Part shown: positions 1 through 9,073 of the stretch, piece after piece
Layout of the letters: every line of letters starts with the position of its first letter
How positions within the stretch are numbered: position 1 is the first letter of the stretch
Origin: a virus
IMG/VR virus record: IMGVR_UViG_3300007609_000013
Coordinates: 1 to 64,000 of that record
Strand: one strand, 5' to 3'
Length of the DNA: 64,000 nt
Program-made: the position numbers and the translations under genes
The notes under the pieces: generated by a model
The model's input: the letters and a program-made list of their open reading frames with translations, nothing else
The model's database searches: none
Told to the model about the DNA's origin: nothing

Positions 1-1130
1 AACAAGTATCGTTGTCCTTGTGTCAAGCTTGGCAGACCTGTTCCAGGACCGCTTTTTTTAGGATCAACTATTCTGTCAACAGCCGGCAGGGTATTGCTTG
101 GTATTGTATCTGAGTCAACATTGAACAGCAAAACATAAGGATCAGTAGGATGATAGCTCACAGTGCCAACAACATAATTGCCATTTTCCTGCTCTAGTCT
201 AACTTGACTTATGCCATTTTCTAGTTTGCCATATTGATCAATTAATCCACCCCAGCGTAGATCTTTACCGCCTTTTTGCGGTTCACCAATTTCATCATTT
301 TTAGGACTGACTCTTTCGTACACACTCAACAATTTTAATTGATTGCCTACTAGCATAACACCATAATTCATAGGAGTAAAATATCTACGTGTTCCTAACA
401 GTAGCGCATTGTCACTGATGCTGTTGGAAATTTCTCCATCTTCTTCCCAAATGCTAGTGATGATTTTTTGTATAACACCTAACTTTTTAACTTTAGCAGG
501 TAAACTCATCCAAATTGGACTAGTAAAGTTAATAGTAGACAGATCGATTGTATCTTCGGTTCCGACTGGAACAGTTCTGCTGCTCCAGGTTACACTTTCT
601 AGATCAACTGTGGTCAAGCTAGTCCAATCTAGATAATTATCTGTGGTTTGTAGCTCTAAGCTAGGATTAAACAGTGCTAATATTTGTTCTAATAATTGTA
701 ATTTTTGATCAGTGTTGCTGGTCCATATGTCAACAGTTATGCCAATTTTGTACGGCACAGGCATATGTCTTTCTACAGTAACAGCATTTGCTTGTTTGTT
801 GGTGTAAGCCCCAATAGTATCGTCGTATGTGCGTTGTCTAACACTAAACTTGTCCACAAAATTGGGCTCTTGCATTCTGTCTCTGTCGTAGTTTAATTCG
901 CCAATGTACACGCTGATTTGTGGAGTAGGTATCATTTTGTTTTCTGAATTGTCTTGCAATATGGTTAACCCTTGTCTGCTGGCATCGCCATACTTTACAG
1001 GCACACGCACCAGTGTGGAATTTCCATTTCTATCATTCATTTCAACGTTAAAATTGCTAAACATTCTTATAAACTGCAATAGATATCTGCGTATTTGTTT
1101 GTCATAAAAATATGTATCTGAAATTGCCAT
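1..1130 (-). CDS. gp15: Proximal tail sheath stabiliser gp15 (3' end cut by window)
   Basis: Reading the minus strand from the ATG at 1130 gives an open frame to the window edge. It starts MAISDTYFYDKQIRRYL, followed by a conserved FSNFNVEM stretch. T4 gp15 opens in the same way (YFYNSSFRRY, FSNIQIKR), and the later block PYKIGITVDIW...LEQILALFNP matches its PIKMIYELSIF...VEQILPYFQP. In T4, gp15 forms the ring that terminates the tail and holds the contracted sheath. Its ATG overlaps the stop of gp14 (ATGA), so the two are probably translationally coupled. At over 376 residues it is longer than T4 gp15 (about 270). Confidence 0.82.
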   Translation of the reverse strand, partial: MAISDTYFYDKQIRRYLLQFIRMFSNFNVEMNDRNGNSTLVRVPVKYGDASRQGLTILQDNSENKMIPTPQISVYIGELNYDRDRMQEPNFVDKFSVRQRTYDDTIGAYTNKQANAVTVERHMPVPYKIGITVDIWTSNTDQKLQLLEQILALFNPSLELQTTDNYLDWTSLTTVDLESVTWSSRTVPVGTEDTIDLSTINFTSPIWMSLPAKVKKLGVIQKIITSIWEEDGEISNSISDNALLLGTRRYFTPMNYGVMLVGNQLKLLSVYERVSPKNDEIGEPQKGGKDLRWGGLIDQYGKLENGISQVRLEQENGNYVVGTVSYHPTDPYVLLFNVDSDTIPSNTLPAVDRIVDPKKSGPGTGLPSLTQGQRYL

Positions 1131-2308
1131 CAATCATCTGCCTCTGGTCTAAATAAATCACTGAGTCCTTGTTTACTGTCTATTTGTGTACCATCTTGCA
1201 ATTCCACAGTGTTGTCGTTGCTGATAAAACTTTCTTTTTGTGTTTGATTGTTTTCATCGCCTCGAGTGATGTTTGTTTGCACATTGTCTTCGATTCTCGA
1301 CCATCTACTGCCGTTGTATCTAAACAACCTGTTGGGCATATAATCCAATCTTAACACATAGTCTCCTTCCAGTGCATCCTGCGGAAAACTCACAGCCGCT
1401 GTAACCAGCAATCCATTTGGTGGTTTCCCGTCGCCTACTAGATGACCTTGGTAATCTGCTCTAGGTGTTTCGAGTGCTTCACTAGCATCTAATAAATTGG
1501 TACTGGCCTTGTTGTCAGTGTCGTCTGCTGTCTTTCCAAACGGATCAGCAGGGGATCCATCTTCGCGTGTGCCTACAATATAAAAAGGAGATGTGTCATA
1601 TCCACTGGTGGGTGTTTCGTGTTCTGCTTGTTGTATGATAGCATCGTTGATCTCTAGAGTTTGTTTGTAGGTACTGAGCAAATCCTTTAATCCACCGTTG
1701 TCATCCGAAGGATCGTTGCTATCCAAACTTTGATCAAAAATATCTTTGTACTCTTGTGCATCCACCAGTGGTGTACATTTTACACGCCACAGATGTGGAT
1801 ACCACGTAGGAGAAAAACCTTCTGCAGCTCTACTACCTTCCTGCACAACATAATATCTTTTGAGTGCGCCATCTAATGTTTCGTCTAAGCCAAAAAAGTC
1901 TTTCAAGTGTGGCAATTCTAACACATCGCCACTCATCAACTTTCTTCCTAAGCGTTCAACCATAGTGTTGAGATGAAAAGTAATAAACAGTGTATCCCCA
2001 CTGAGAAACAAACCAAATTGACTTAGATCAAAATCTATGTCTTGTACGTTGTAAATGCCTCGCATTACATAGAGATCACGTTCGTAAACTCGATCTCTGT
2101 TTTCCAAAAATAGCAAATCTTGAATATTTTTTTCGCTAAGAGTGTCATACACTGGTTGTGTAGCATCACCTGTTTGGTCGCTGGTGGATCCAAGATATTT
2201 GTGTACAACTATGTCAGTTCCGCCAACAGTGAACATTTCATATATTCTATTGTCGTGGAATTTGTAGTCGTTAGCTCGTTCTGGCTTGTAAAGTGATAAG
2301 CGAGGCAT
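1130..2308 (-). CDS. gp14: Neck protein gp14
   Basis: A 392-residue protein starting MPRLSLYKPERANDYKF, a start typical of gp14 neck proteins of marine T4-like phages. The middle part (LLFLENRDRVYERDLY, then SQFGLFLSGDTLFITF) resembles the gp14 core. In T4, gp14 sits with gp13 at the head-tail junction and closes the DNA-filled head. The gene lies between a TATAAATA late promoter and gp15, whose start it overlaps. gp13 lies on the opposite strand 1.3 kb away, so the usual gp13-gp14 adjacency is broken by a strand switch. Confidence 0.8.
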   Translation of the reverse strand: MPRLSLYKPERANDYKFHDNRIYEMFTVGGTDIVVHKYLGSTSDQTGDATQPVYDTLSEKNIQDLLFLENRDRVYERDLYVMRGIYNVQDIDFDLSQFGLFLSGDTLFITFHLNTMVERLGRKLMSGDVLELPHLKDFFGLDETLDGALKRYYVVQEGSRAAEGFSPTWYPHLWRVKCTPLVDAQEYKDIFDQSLDSNDPSDDNGGLKDLLSTYKQTLEINDAIIQQAEHETPTSGYDTSPFYIVGTREDGSPADPFGKTADDTDNKASTNLLDASEALETPRADYQGHLVGDGKPPNGLLVTAAVSFPQDALEGDYVLRLDYMPNRLFRYNGSRWSRIEDNVQTNITRGDENNQTQKESFISNDNTVELQDGTQIDSKQGLSDLFRPEADD

Positions 2309-2340
2309 GATTGATTCTTTGTTTATCCTGTGTTATAATG

Positions 2341-2348
2341 TATTTATA
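2341..2348 (-). promoter_or_regulatory. T4-type late promoter for gp14-gp15
   Basis: The minus strand reads exactly TATAAATA, the T4 late promoter -10 element, 32 bases before the gp14 ATG. This leaves room for a normal leader. Confidence 0.7.
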
Positions 2349-2407
2349 GCAAAAAAAAATGTAAAATATACTACCTGGGATAAAATAGCTGTAAGAGGAA
2401 AAGGAAT

Positions 2408-3562
2408 ATGGGAATGGCAAAAACCAAAGGCACAAACAATATCGACAATCCGTTTGACGGAAAAATTGATTGGAAAAATTCTCACAATTTAGACTATGCA
2501 GAATACAGTCGCAGGCTTTCGCAGTGGCTTAACTATCACGCATACAAGTACAACAGCAAAGATCTCAAAAAAGATATTGTTAAATGGATGAATCAAAATG
2601 GATATTCGTCAGAACAAACAAACGTCTTTTCTGCCAACGGTGACAGCTACCTAAGTGTAACAATGGGCAGTATTGCAAAAATGCTCACAGCTGGTGGTCC
2701 GGACAGCCATCCAGATTTTGTAAACGACCGCAGTCACAGTGAGTGGTTGCACAAACAGATCGAGCCTTGCTTGGCTAATACCAACATACAACAAGAACAG
2801 CCCAAGAATACAAATGTCGTAGATATTCAAACTAGAATGCGACAGCAGTGTTACACATATGTCGAACCCATTGAACAAATGCTCGATCAACTAGCAAATA
2901 ATCCCAGCAAGTTTGACATTGATGCTTTTACACCAGTAACTGTACTACAGGATGCAAACATAAGTCAGGCACACGCAAGAATTATAAAAAGTTTTTACGA
3001 GCCAGAAGCACAGGACTTCTTAGAGCTAGCACAAGGCTCTACAGACAACGAATTAAAGGAAGCATACAGTCACTTAAAGAAAACTGATATACGTCGCTTT
3101 GCAGACGTTTACACCAAGCTGTTGGAAGCGTGCGACACACTAATAGCAACTGCCAAAGCCAAAAGTGCTCCTAGAAAACGCAAACCTACTCCCCCGAGTA
3201 AGATTGTTGCTAAACTAAAATACAAAAAAGAAGATCAAGATCTTAAAATCAAAAGTGTCAATCCCACAGAAGTTGTTGGTGCTAAAGAAGTGTGGGTATA
3301 CAACACAAAAACTCGCAAACTAGGGCGTTATGTTGCTGACGAGTTTGTAGGCGAGCTCAGTGTAAAAGGCACAACCATTGTAGGATTTACTCCTACCAGT
3401 AGCGTGCAAAAAACATTGAGAAAACCTGCAGATCAACTCAAAGAGTTTATGCGGGCTAGCAAACCTAACACTCGTAAATTTTTAGACACCGTTAAAACTG
3501 TAGACATCAAACTAACCGGTCGAATCAATCCAGAAACCTTGTTGTTGAAAGTAATCAAATAA
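2408..3562 (+). CDS. Conserved hypothetical, probable structural or assembly protein
   Basis: A 384-residue protein that I cannot assign to a named family. The first half is Gln/Asn-rich and helical. A basic linker (SAPRKRKPTPP) lies near residue 260, followed by a small compact-looking domain that includes KEVWVYNTKTRKLGRY. No signal peptide or membrane segment is visible. The start at 2408 follows AGAGGAAAAGG; a second in-frame ATG lies two codons on. It runs toward gp13 and divergently from gp14, so a role in virion assembly is the simplest inference from context. Confidence 0.72.
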   Translation: MGMAKTKGTNNIDNPFDGKIDWKNSHNLDYAEYSRRLSQWLNYHAYKYNSKDLKKDIVKWMNQNGYSSEQTNVFSANGDSYLSVTMGSIAKMLTAGGPDSHPDFVNDRSHSEWLHKQIEPCLANTNIQQEQPKNTNVVDIQTRMRQQCYTYVEPIEQMLDQLANNPSKFDIDAFTPVTVLQDANISQAHARIIKSFYEPEAQDFLELAQGSTDNELKEAYSHLKKTDIRRFADVYTKLLEACDTLIATAKAKSAPRKRKPTPPSKIVAKLKYKKEDQDLKIKSVNPTEVVGAKEVWVYNTKTRKLGRYVADEFVGELSVKGTTIVGFTPTSSVQKTLRKPADQLKEFMRASKPNTRKFLDTVKTVDIKLTGRINPETLLLKVIK

Positions 3563-3569
3563 AATAAAT
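3563..3569 (+). promoter_or_regulatory. Late promoter for gp13
   Basis: ATAAATA followed by C lies 20 bases before the gp13 ATG. It matches the late element pattern seen throughout the window. Confidence 0.5.
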
Positions 3570-3589
3570 ACTAAAACAAGGTAAAAATT

Positions 3590-4348
3590 ATGTCCACAGA
3601 TTTAACCACTCTAAAGCAACAAGTGTTTGACTACGTTTATCTTCGCTTGGGTGGCGATATGGTTGACGTTGAACTTGATCCTAGTCATTATGACATCGCA
3701 CTTCAAAGAGCATTTGATGTTTATAGACAGCGTGCTAGCAACAGCGTAGAAGAAAGTTATGCTTTCTTAGAAATAGTCAAAGACCAAAACGAGTACACCT
3801 TGGACTCAAATATTGTGGATGTAAAAAGTGTACTTAGAAGAACCATTGGCAGCACACAAGGAAATTCAGCCAACCAATTTGAACCGTTTGAAGCTGGATA
3901 TCTCAATCACTATATGCTGAAAAGCGGAAGAGTTGGAGGTCTTGCAACCTATGATTTGTATGCAGGATACCAAGAACTGAGTGCACGGTTGTTTGGTGGT
4001 TTTATGCAGTTTCACTGGAACAAAGTAAACAAAAAGTTAACTTTGATAAGACACACTGAAGCCAGTGGCGAAGTGATGATGCTACACGTTTACAACTATA
4101 AACCTGATCAGATTATTTTACAGGATCCGCAAACAAAACCTTGGATGTATGATTATACACTTGCACAATGCAAATATATGCTAGGCGAAGCACGAAGCAA
4201 GTTTGCCACTATTGCAGGACCACAAGGTGGAACCACACTAAACGGTGATACATTAAAAGCAGAAGCACAAGCCGAAATGGACAAGTTAGAGCAGGATATA
4301 CTCAATTATGTTGATGGTAGTAATCCTATGAGCTTTATTATTGGTTAA
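3590..4348 (+). CDS. gp13: Neck protein gp13
   Basis: A 252-residue protein beginning MSTDLTTLKQQVFDYVYLRL, followed by a GDMVDVELDP segment and repeated aromatic-rich blocks. This is the pattern of gp13 neck proteins in marine T4-like phages (T4 gp13 has 309 residues). gp13 joins gp14 to complete the neck after packaging. The C-terminus (EAQAEMDKLEQDILNY) is helical. The stop overlaps the stop of the opposing DUF3310 gene by four bases. Confidence 0.8.
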   Translation: MSTDLTTLKQQVFDYVYLRLGGDMVDVELDPSHYDIALQRAFDVYRQRASNSVEESYAFLEIVKDQNEYTLDSNIVDVKSVLRRTIGSTQGNSANQFEPFEAGYLNHYMLKSGRVGGLATYDLYAGYQELSARLFGGFMQFHWNKVNKKLTLIRHTEASGEVMMLHVYNYKPDQIILQDPQTKPWMYDYTLAQCKYMLGEARSKFATIAGPQGGTTLNGDTLKAEAQAEMDKLEQDILNYVDGSNPMSFIIG

Positions 4349-4617
4349 CCACGTTGTTCGCGATCGTGCACATACAACTCAATAAGTGCATAATGTAAAA
4401 CTTTCAATAAATCTTTGCGATTATATCCGTCTTTTTTGCCATATCGTTGTGCATATTTCATAACATTGCCAATACAAAACCCGTCGCCGTGGCCTGCGTC
4501 GATGATAAATTCTGTTGCTTGAAACTTATTTAAACTGTAATGTTCGCCGTAGGTGGCATCAACATACTCCTGAAATTCTTTGATCAGCTCGTCTTCGTTG
4601 TACTTGTAATCTGGCAT
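4345..4617 (-). CDS. DUF3310 family small protein
   Basis: A 90-residue protein with the DUF3310 pattern: NKFQATEFI near residue 31, then FCIGNVMKYAQRYGKKDG and DLLKVLHYAL. Family members are common in phages and include proteins annotated as nucleotide-kinase-related, but catalysis is not evident here. An AAGGAG ribosome site sits before the ATG and a sigma-70-type promoter lies upstream, so it is probably expressed early although it lies among late structural genes. Confidence 0.75.
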   Translation of the reverse strand: MPDYKYNEDELIKEFQEYVDATYGEHYSLNKFQATEFIIDAGHGDGFCIGNVMKYAQRYGKKDGYNRKDLLKVLHYALIELYVHDREQRG

Positions 4618-4642
4618 AGATTGTACTCCTTGTTAAACAACG

Positions 4643-4671
4643 ATTTTAACATATGTAATGAAAACTGTCAA
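4643..4671 (-). promoter_or_regulatory. Early sigma-70 promoter for the DUF3310 gene
   Basis: The minus strand has TTGACA at 4671-4666, a 17-bp spacer containing ACATATGT, and TAAAAT at 4648-4643. Confidence 0.65.
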
Positions 4672-4677
4672 TATCAA

Positions 4678-5028
4678 TCAGTCGGCGACCAGGTCAGATT
4701 TGCTCCAGCCTACTCCGCTGATTTTAAGTTCTATAAAACAGTTTTGGCAAACTGTTTTCAAGTTTCTCCAGTCTGTGTTGTTGAGATTGCCATCCACAAA
4801 ATGCACCGTAAGCTGTTGGGAAAACGTTGCTATAAATCCACATTTTTCACAATGGTTCAACTGTTGATACCCAGCTGATTGCCATCTAGGAATTTCTATG
4901 GGTTTTTTTCTGTTGGCTTTTCTTGCACAACTGTCACAGGTTTTTCTATAATATACCTTTTCGCCTTTGCGGTAATTCACTGCACAGGGTTTTTTGCTAC
5001 ATTTTGGACAAATTGGTCTATCTTGCAT
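4678..5028 (-). CDS. HNH-like zinc-binding protein
   Basis: A 116-residue protein from the ATG at 5028. Residues upstream of that ATG look non-coding. Four Cys pairs (CPKC, CDSC, CEKC, CQNC) frame a block reading LTVHFVDGNLNNTDW then NLKTVCQNC. That block is the HxDGNxxNxxxxNLxxxCxxC shape of phage HNH-type nucleases. The first half of a canonical HNH motif is weak, so it could be a nuclease or only a zinc-binding protein. It lies in the gap between the DUF3310 gene and gp18, on the opposite strand to gp18. Confidence 0.65.
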   Translation of the reverse strand: MQDRPICPKCSKKPCAVNYRKGEKVYYRKTCDSCARKANRKKPIEIPRWQSAGYQQLNHCEKCGFIATFSQQLTVHFVDGNLNNTDWRNLKTVCQNCFIELKISGVGWSKSDLVAD

Positions 5029-5054
5029 AATAATTGAACCTTTATAGGTACCTT

Positions 5055-5061
5055 TATTTAT
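5055..5061 (-). promoter_or_regulatory. Possible late promoter for the HNH-like gene
   Basis: The minus strand reads CATAAATA about 27 bases before the ATG at 5028. Confidence 0.4.
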
Positions 5062-5093
5062 GAGCCAAAACACCACCATTTTAGGTTTATCAA

Positions 5094-5100
5094 CTAAATA
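5094..5100 (+). promoter_or_regulatory. Late promoter for gp18
   Basis: CTAAATA followed by TT lies 37 bases before the gp18 ATG. The leader carries an AAGAGG ribosome site. Confidence 0.6.
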
Positions 5101-5137
5101 TTACTAACAAAACTTTTTATTAAGAGGATTCTGACAA

Positions 5138-8100
5138 ATGGCATTAGTATCACCAGGTGTAGAAATTACAGTAGTAGATGAAAGCAATTATGTACCAGCC
5201 GCGGCTGGTAGTGTACCGATGCTTCTTGTTGCTACAGCTGCTAACAAATCAAGCGGCACAGGTTCAGGACTAGCACAAGGTACCCTAGCATCAGCAGTGG
5301 GCAACACATATCTTGTGAGTAGTCAAAGAGAGTTGGCTGAGGTTTTTGGAAACCCACTGTTCTACAGTGACACCACTGGCAACAGCTTACCAGGTTATGA
5401 GCTCAACGAGTACGGACTACAAGCTGCATATAGTGTGCTTGGCGTTCTAAACCGTGCGTATGTAGTGAGAGCAGACATTGATCTAAGTCAGTTGGTAGGC
5501 ACAGGAGTTCGACCAACAGGAAACGTAGACAATGGCACAGCGTGGCTTGATACAGCCAACACTGACTGGGGTATCTTTGAATGGAACAAAACCACAGGTT
5601 TGTTTAGTTTGGTTAGTCCTACAGTGATCATCAGCACTGATGATTTAGACAGCGGATTGCCTAAAGCCAGCATTGGCACAGTAGGCAGTTATGCAGTGGT
5701 TGCAACCAACACAGCCAATCCAGTTTATTATAAAAACAGCAACAACAACTGGGTACTAGTAGGCAGCGAAGATTGGAAAACCAGTTGGCCAGTTGTAGCA
5801 GGTTCAGAATCCAACCCATCTATAACAGCAGGTGATACATTAATCATCAACGGTACAACCATAACAGCTAGTGGAACAACTGTAGCGTCACTGGCTAGTG
5901 ATGTCAACACAGCCGCAATCACAGGAATCACAGCAGGTGTTACTGATAATAAACTGCAACTGTTTGCAGACAGTACTGCATCAACAGATGGCAGCACCAC
6001 TGATGGTGGATTGAGCATACAAAATGGTTTGGTTGGCACGATATTGGCAGACTTAGGAATCACAACTGGAACATATTACACACCATCTGTACAGCAGAGC
6101 AAACACACCAGTGTACCTGAGTGGAAAAACACAGACAACACGCCTCGTCCAACTGGCAGTGTGTGGGTTAAAACTACAACACCAAACACAGGTGCTGACT
6201 TTACACTTAGAGTGTATGACGAAAATGCAGACAGCTTTGTGCTAACAGCAGCTCCATTGTACGAAAACGATCGAACAGCAAACAAGAACTTAGATGCAAC
6301 CGGCGGTGGTAGAAACATTGCAGCAGGCAGCTACTATGTACAATTTGACACCAGTGAGAACGACACAGTAACATACAAGTTGTTTGTAAGAACAGCAAGC
6401 GGCGCAACAACTGTTTCAGGAACCAACACTTCACCTAGTTTTACAGCAGGTGAAACATTCACTATTCAAGCAAGTCAGATCAACAGCACTGAACTAACCA
6501 CTGCAACCACAGTTACACTCAGCGGAACAACAGCCAACGACGTAGTAGCAGATATACTAAGTGCAAATGTTGCTAATGTTACTGCTAGAATCACAGCTGC
6601 TGGCGCAGTTGAAATTGAACACACAGCTGGCGGTGTATTGGTATTAAAAGAAACCAACGGAAATCCACTGTCAGACGCAGGCATTGCTGATACTTTGACC
6701 AATGTACGAGCAGGCAACGACAGTGACTTGATCTGCAGCAACTGGATTCCTGCAACATACACAGCAGGCACAACTCGCCCAGGCACAGATCCAGCCGATG
6801 GTACATATTGGTACTACAGCGTTGCTGATGAATTTGATATTATGATACACGACGGGTCAAACTGGAAAGGCTATAGAACAGTCAGCAGTGATGCAAGAGG
6901 GTACGACCTCACAGCAACCAACAGTGCAGGACCAATAGTGAGTGCTAGTGAGCCAGAACAACAAGATGACGAAACTCCACTGGTTGTAGGAGATCTTTGG
7001 ATCAATACCAGTGATTTGGAAAATTTCCCAAGAATATATCGTTACGAAACCACAGCAGACGGCAACGAATGGGTACAGATTGATGTCAGTGACAGCGATA
7101 CTGAAAATGGTATTTTGTTCAGTGATGCACGTTGGGGAACCAGCGGGGATGTTGATCCTATAACCGACGAAGTGCCAAGCATCAGTGATCTAAGCGAAAG
7201 CAACTATTTAGATCTAGATGCTCCGGATGCAGACTTGTATCCAAGAGGTACTCTACTGTGGAACACAAGAAGAAGCGGTTTTGGTGTTAAAGTTTTCCGT
7301 AGAAGATACTTTAACGCAGATGATTTTGCAGGCACATTACCAAGTCAAACTAGCACTTGGGTATCACAACTTACAACACAAGCCAATGGTGCTCCTGCAC
7401 TAGGCCGCAAGAGTGTGAGACAGATTGTGGTTGCGGCTATGAAGAGTGCAATTGATACAAACAGCGATATTCGTGAAGAACAAAGAGAATTTAATCTAAT
7501 TGCCGCACCTGGATATCCGGAGTTGATGAGCAATATGGTTGCACTAAACAACGAACGCAGAAACACTGCATTTGTAGTAGGTGATTCGCCAATGAGATTG
7601 GCACCAGATGATATAGAAAACTGGGCATTAAACAGCAACAATGCTATTGTAGACAGCGAAGACGGCTTAGTAAGTGCTGATAACTACTTGGGTGTATTCT
7701 ACCCAAGTGGTACAACCAACAGCCTCACAGGACAAACCATCCAAGTACCGCCAAGTCATATGATGTTGCGTACGATTGCACGAAGTGATAATGCAAGCTT
7801 TCCTTGGTTAGCGCCAGCTGGCAACAGACGAGGTACTATTGACAATGCCAACAGCATTGGTTATATTGACAGCGACACAGGAAGATTTGTTAGTATCGGA
7901 GTCACCGAAGGTATCAGGGATACATTGTACCAAAATGCCATCAATCCAATTACATTCTTCCCAGGTGTTGGCTTGTTGAACTATGGTAACAAAACTCGCG
8001 TCACTACACCAAGTGCACTAGACCGAATCAATGTCGCAAGATTGATCAACTACATTAGATCGCAACTGGACAAAATTGCCAAAGCATTTATCTTCGAACC

Positions 8101-8362
8101 AAATGATAAACTCACACGTGATGAACTCAAAGGTGCGGTAGAAGGTTTCTTCAACGACCTAGTAGCTAAACGTGGTGTGTATGACTATTTGGTAGTGTGT
8201 GATGAGAGCAACAACACTCCAACACGCATCGACAGAAATGAATTGTATATGGATATTGCTATTGAGCCTGTGAAGAGTGTGGAGTTTGTGTACATTCCGA
8301 TTAGAATCAAGAACACTGGTGAATTAGAAGCAGGCAATACAGCAAGTTCTAGCGATGTGTAA
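5138..8362 (+). CDS. gp18: Tail sheath protein gp18
   Basis: A 1074-residue contractile tail sheath protein. The N-terminus (MALVSPGVEITVVDES) and the C-terminal third (the regions around SHMMLRTIARSDNA, FPWLAPAGNRRG and PNDKLTRDELKG) match gp18, which polymerises around the tube and contracts on infection. T4 gp18 has 659 residues. The excess is a Thr/Ala/Ser/Gly-rich central block at about residues 200-650, with repeated beta-strand-like units such as TAGDTLIINGTT and TAGETFTIQASQ. This is probably a surface-exposed insertion. A hairpin terminator lies just after the stop. Confidence 0.93.
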   Translation: MALVSPGVEITVVDESNYVPAAAGSVPMLLVATAANKSSGTGSGLAQGTLASAVGNTYLVSSQRELAEVFGNPLFYSDTTGNSLPGYELNEYGLQAAYSVLGVLNRAYVVRADIDLSQLVGTGVRPTGNVDNGTAWLDTANTDWGIFEWNKTTGLFSLVSPTVIISTDDLDSGLPKASIGTVGSYAVVATNTANPVYYKNSNNNWVLVGSEDWKTSWPVVAGSESNPSITAGDTLIINGTTITASGTTVASLASDVNTAAITGITAGVTDNKLQLFADSTASTDGSTTDGGLSIQNGLVGTILADLGITTGTYYTPSVQQSKHTSVPEWKNTDNTPRPTGSVWVKTTTPNTGADFTLRVYDENADSFVLTAAPLYENDRTANKNLDATGGGRNIAAGSYYVQFDTSENDTVTYKLFVRTASGATTVSGTNTSPSFTAGETFTIQASQINSTELTTATTVTLSGTTANDVVADILSANVANVTARITAAGAVEIEHTAGGVLVLKETNGNPLSDAGIADTLTNVRAGNDSDLICSNWIPATYTAGTTRPGTDPADGTYWYYSVADEFDIMIHDGSNWKGYRTVSSDARGYDLTATNSAGPIVSASEPEQQDDETPLVVGDLWINTSDLENFPRIYRYETTADGNEWVQIDVSDSDTENGILFSDARWGTSGDVDPITDEVPSISDLSESNYLDLDAPDADLYPRGTLLWNTRRSGFGVKVFRRRYFNADDFAGTLPSQTSTWVSQLTTQANGAPALGRKSVRQIVVAAMKSAIDTNSDIREEQREFNLIAAPGYPELMSNMVALNNERRNTAFVVGDSPMRLAPDDIENWALNSNNAIVDSEDGLVSADNYLGVFYPSGTTNSLTGQTIQVPPSHMMLRTIARSDNASFPWLAPAGNRRGTIDNANSIGYIDSDTGRFVSIGVTEGIRDTLYQNAINPITFFPGVGLLNYGNKTRVTTPSALDRINVARLINYIRSQLDKIAKAFIFEPNDKLTRDELKGAVEGFFNDLVAKRGVYDYLVVCDESNNTPTRIDRNELYMDIAIEPVKSVEFVYIPIRIKNTGELEAGNTASSSDV

Positions 8363-8370
8363 GAACACAC

Positions 8371-8394
8371 AAAGAGGGGATCGATCCCCTCTTT
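8371..8394 (+). terminator. Hairpin between gp18 and gp19
   Basis: A perfect 24-bp palindrome built on GAGGGGATC/GATCCCCTC, nine bases after the gp18 stop. It has only a short T tract, so it may terminate transcription or protect mRNA ends. gp19 has its own late promoter just downstream. Confidence 0.7.
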
Positions 8395-8401
8395 GAATAA
8401 G

Positions 8402-8408
8402 ATAAATA
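8402..8408 (+). promoter_or_regulatory. Late promoter for gp19
   Basis: ATAAATA lies 22 bases before the gp19 ATG, followed by a TAGGAGC ribosome site. Confidence 0.55.
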
Positions 8409-8430
8409 AATTTATATTAGGAGCAAATAA

Positions 8431-9063
8431 ATGGCAGTTTCATCATTAAACAAATTTACAGTTCCACTAGCTAGTGACCAATCTGCATCTGGCCAGGGAC
8501 TGTTGATGCCAAAACTCAAATATCGCTTTAGGGTGTTATTTGAAAACTTTGGTGTAAGCACACCAAGAAGCGAAATGACCAAACAAGTGATTGATATCGC
8601 TCGTCCTAACGTGACATTTGAAGAAATGCCAGTTGACGTGTACAACTCTAAAGTTTACCTATTAGGCAAGCACACCTGGGATCCAATCACAGTAAACCTA
8701 CGTGATGATATGAATGGATCTGTAAGCCAATTGGTAGGCGAACAATTGCAGAAGCAATTTGACTTTATGGAACAAAGCAGTGCAAGTTCAGGTATTGACT
8801 ACAAGTTTATCACCAAATTCGAAGTACTAGACGGTGGCAACGGAGCAAACGAACCTACAGTACTAGAAACTTGGGAAATGTATGGTTGTTTTCTCACAGG
8901 AGCAAACTACAACGATCTCAATTATGCCAGCAACGAGCCAGCAACTATATCGTTGAACATAAGATTTGATAATGCTGTACAAACACCTGAAAACAGTGGT
9001 GTAGGCAGCACTATTGCAAGAACACTTGGTACTAATACAACCGGCGTAAGCACAGGCTCATAA
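8431..9063 (+). CDS. gp19: Tail tube protein gp19
   Basis: A 210-residue tail tube subunit. The segments KLKYRFRVLFENFG, the block around DIARPNVTFEEM and the tract at VYLLGKHTWDPITV fit the gp19 beta-barrel family, whose hexamers stack to form the DNA conduit inside the sheath. T4 gp19 has 163 residues. It directly follows gp18, as in most T4-like genomes, and is followed by a second tube-like gene after a short gap. Confidence 0.88.
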   Translation: MAVSSLNKFTVPLASDQSASGQGLLMPKLKYRFRVLFENFGVSTPRSEMTKQVIDIARPNVTFEEMPVDVYNSKVYLLGKHTWDPITVNLRDDMNGSVSQLVGEQLQKQFDFMEQSSASSGIDYKFITKFEVLDGGNGANEPTVLETWEMYGCFLTGANYNDLNYASNEPATISLNIRFDNAVQTPENSGVGSTIARTLGTNTTGVSTGS

Positions 9064-9073
9064 GGAGTAGCCA

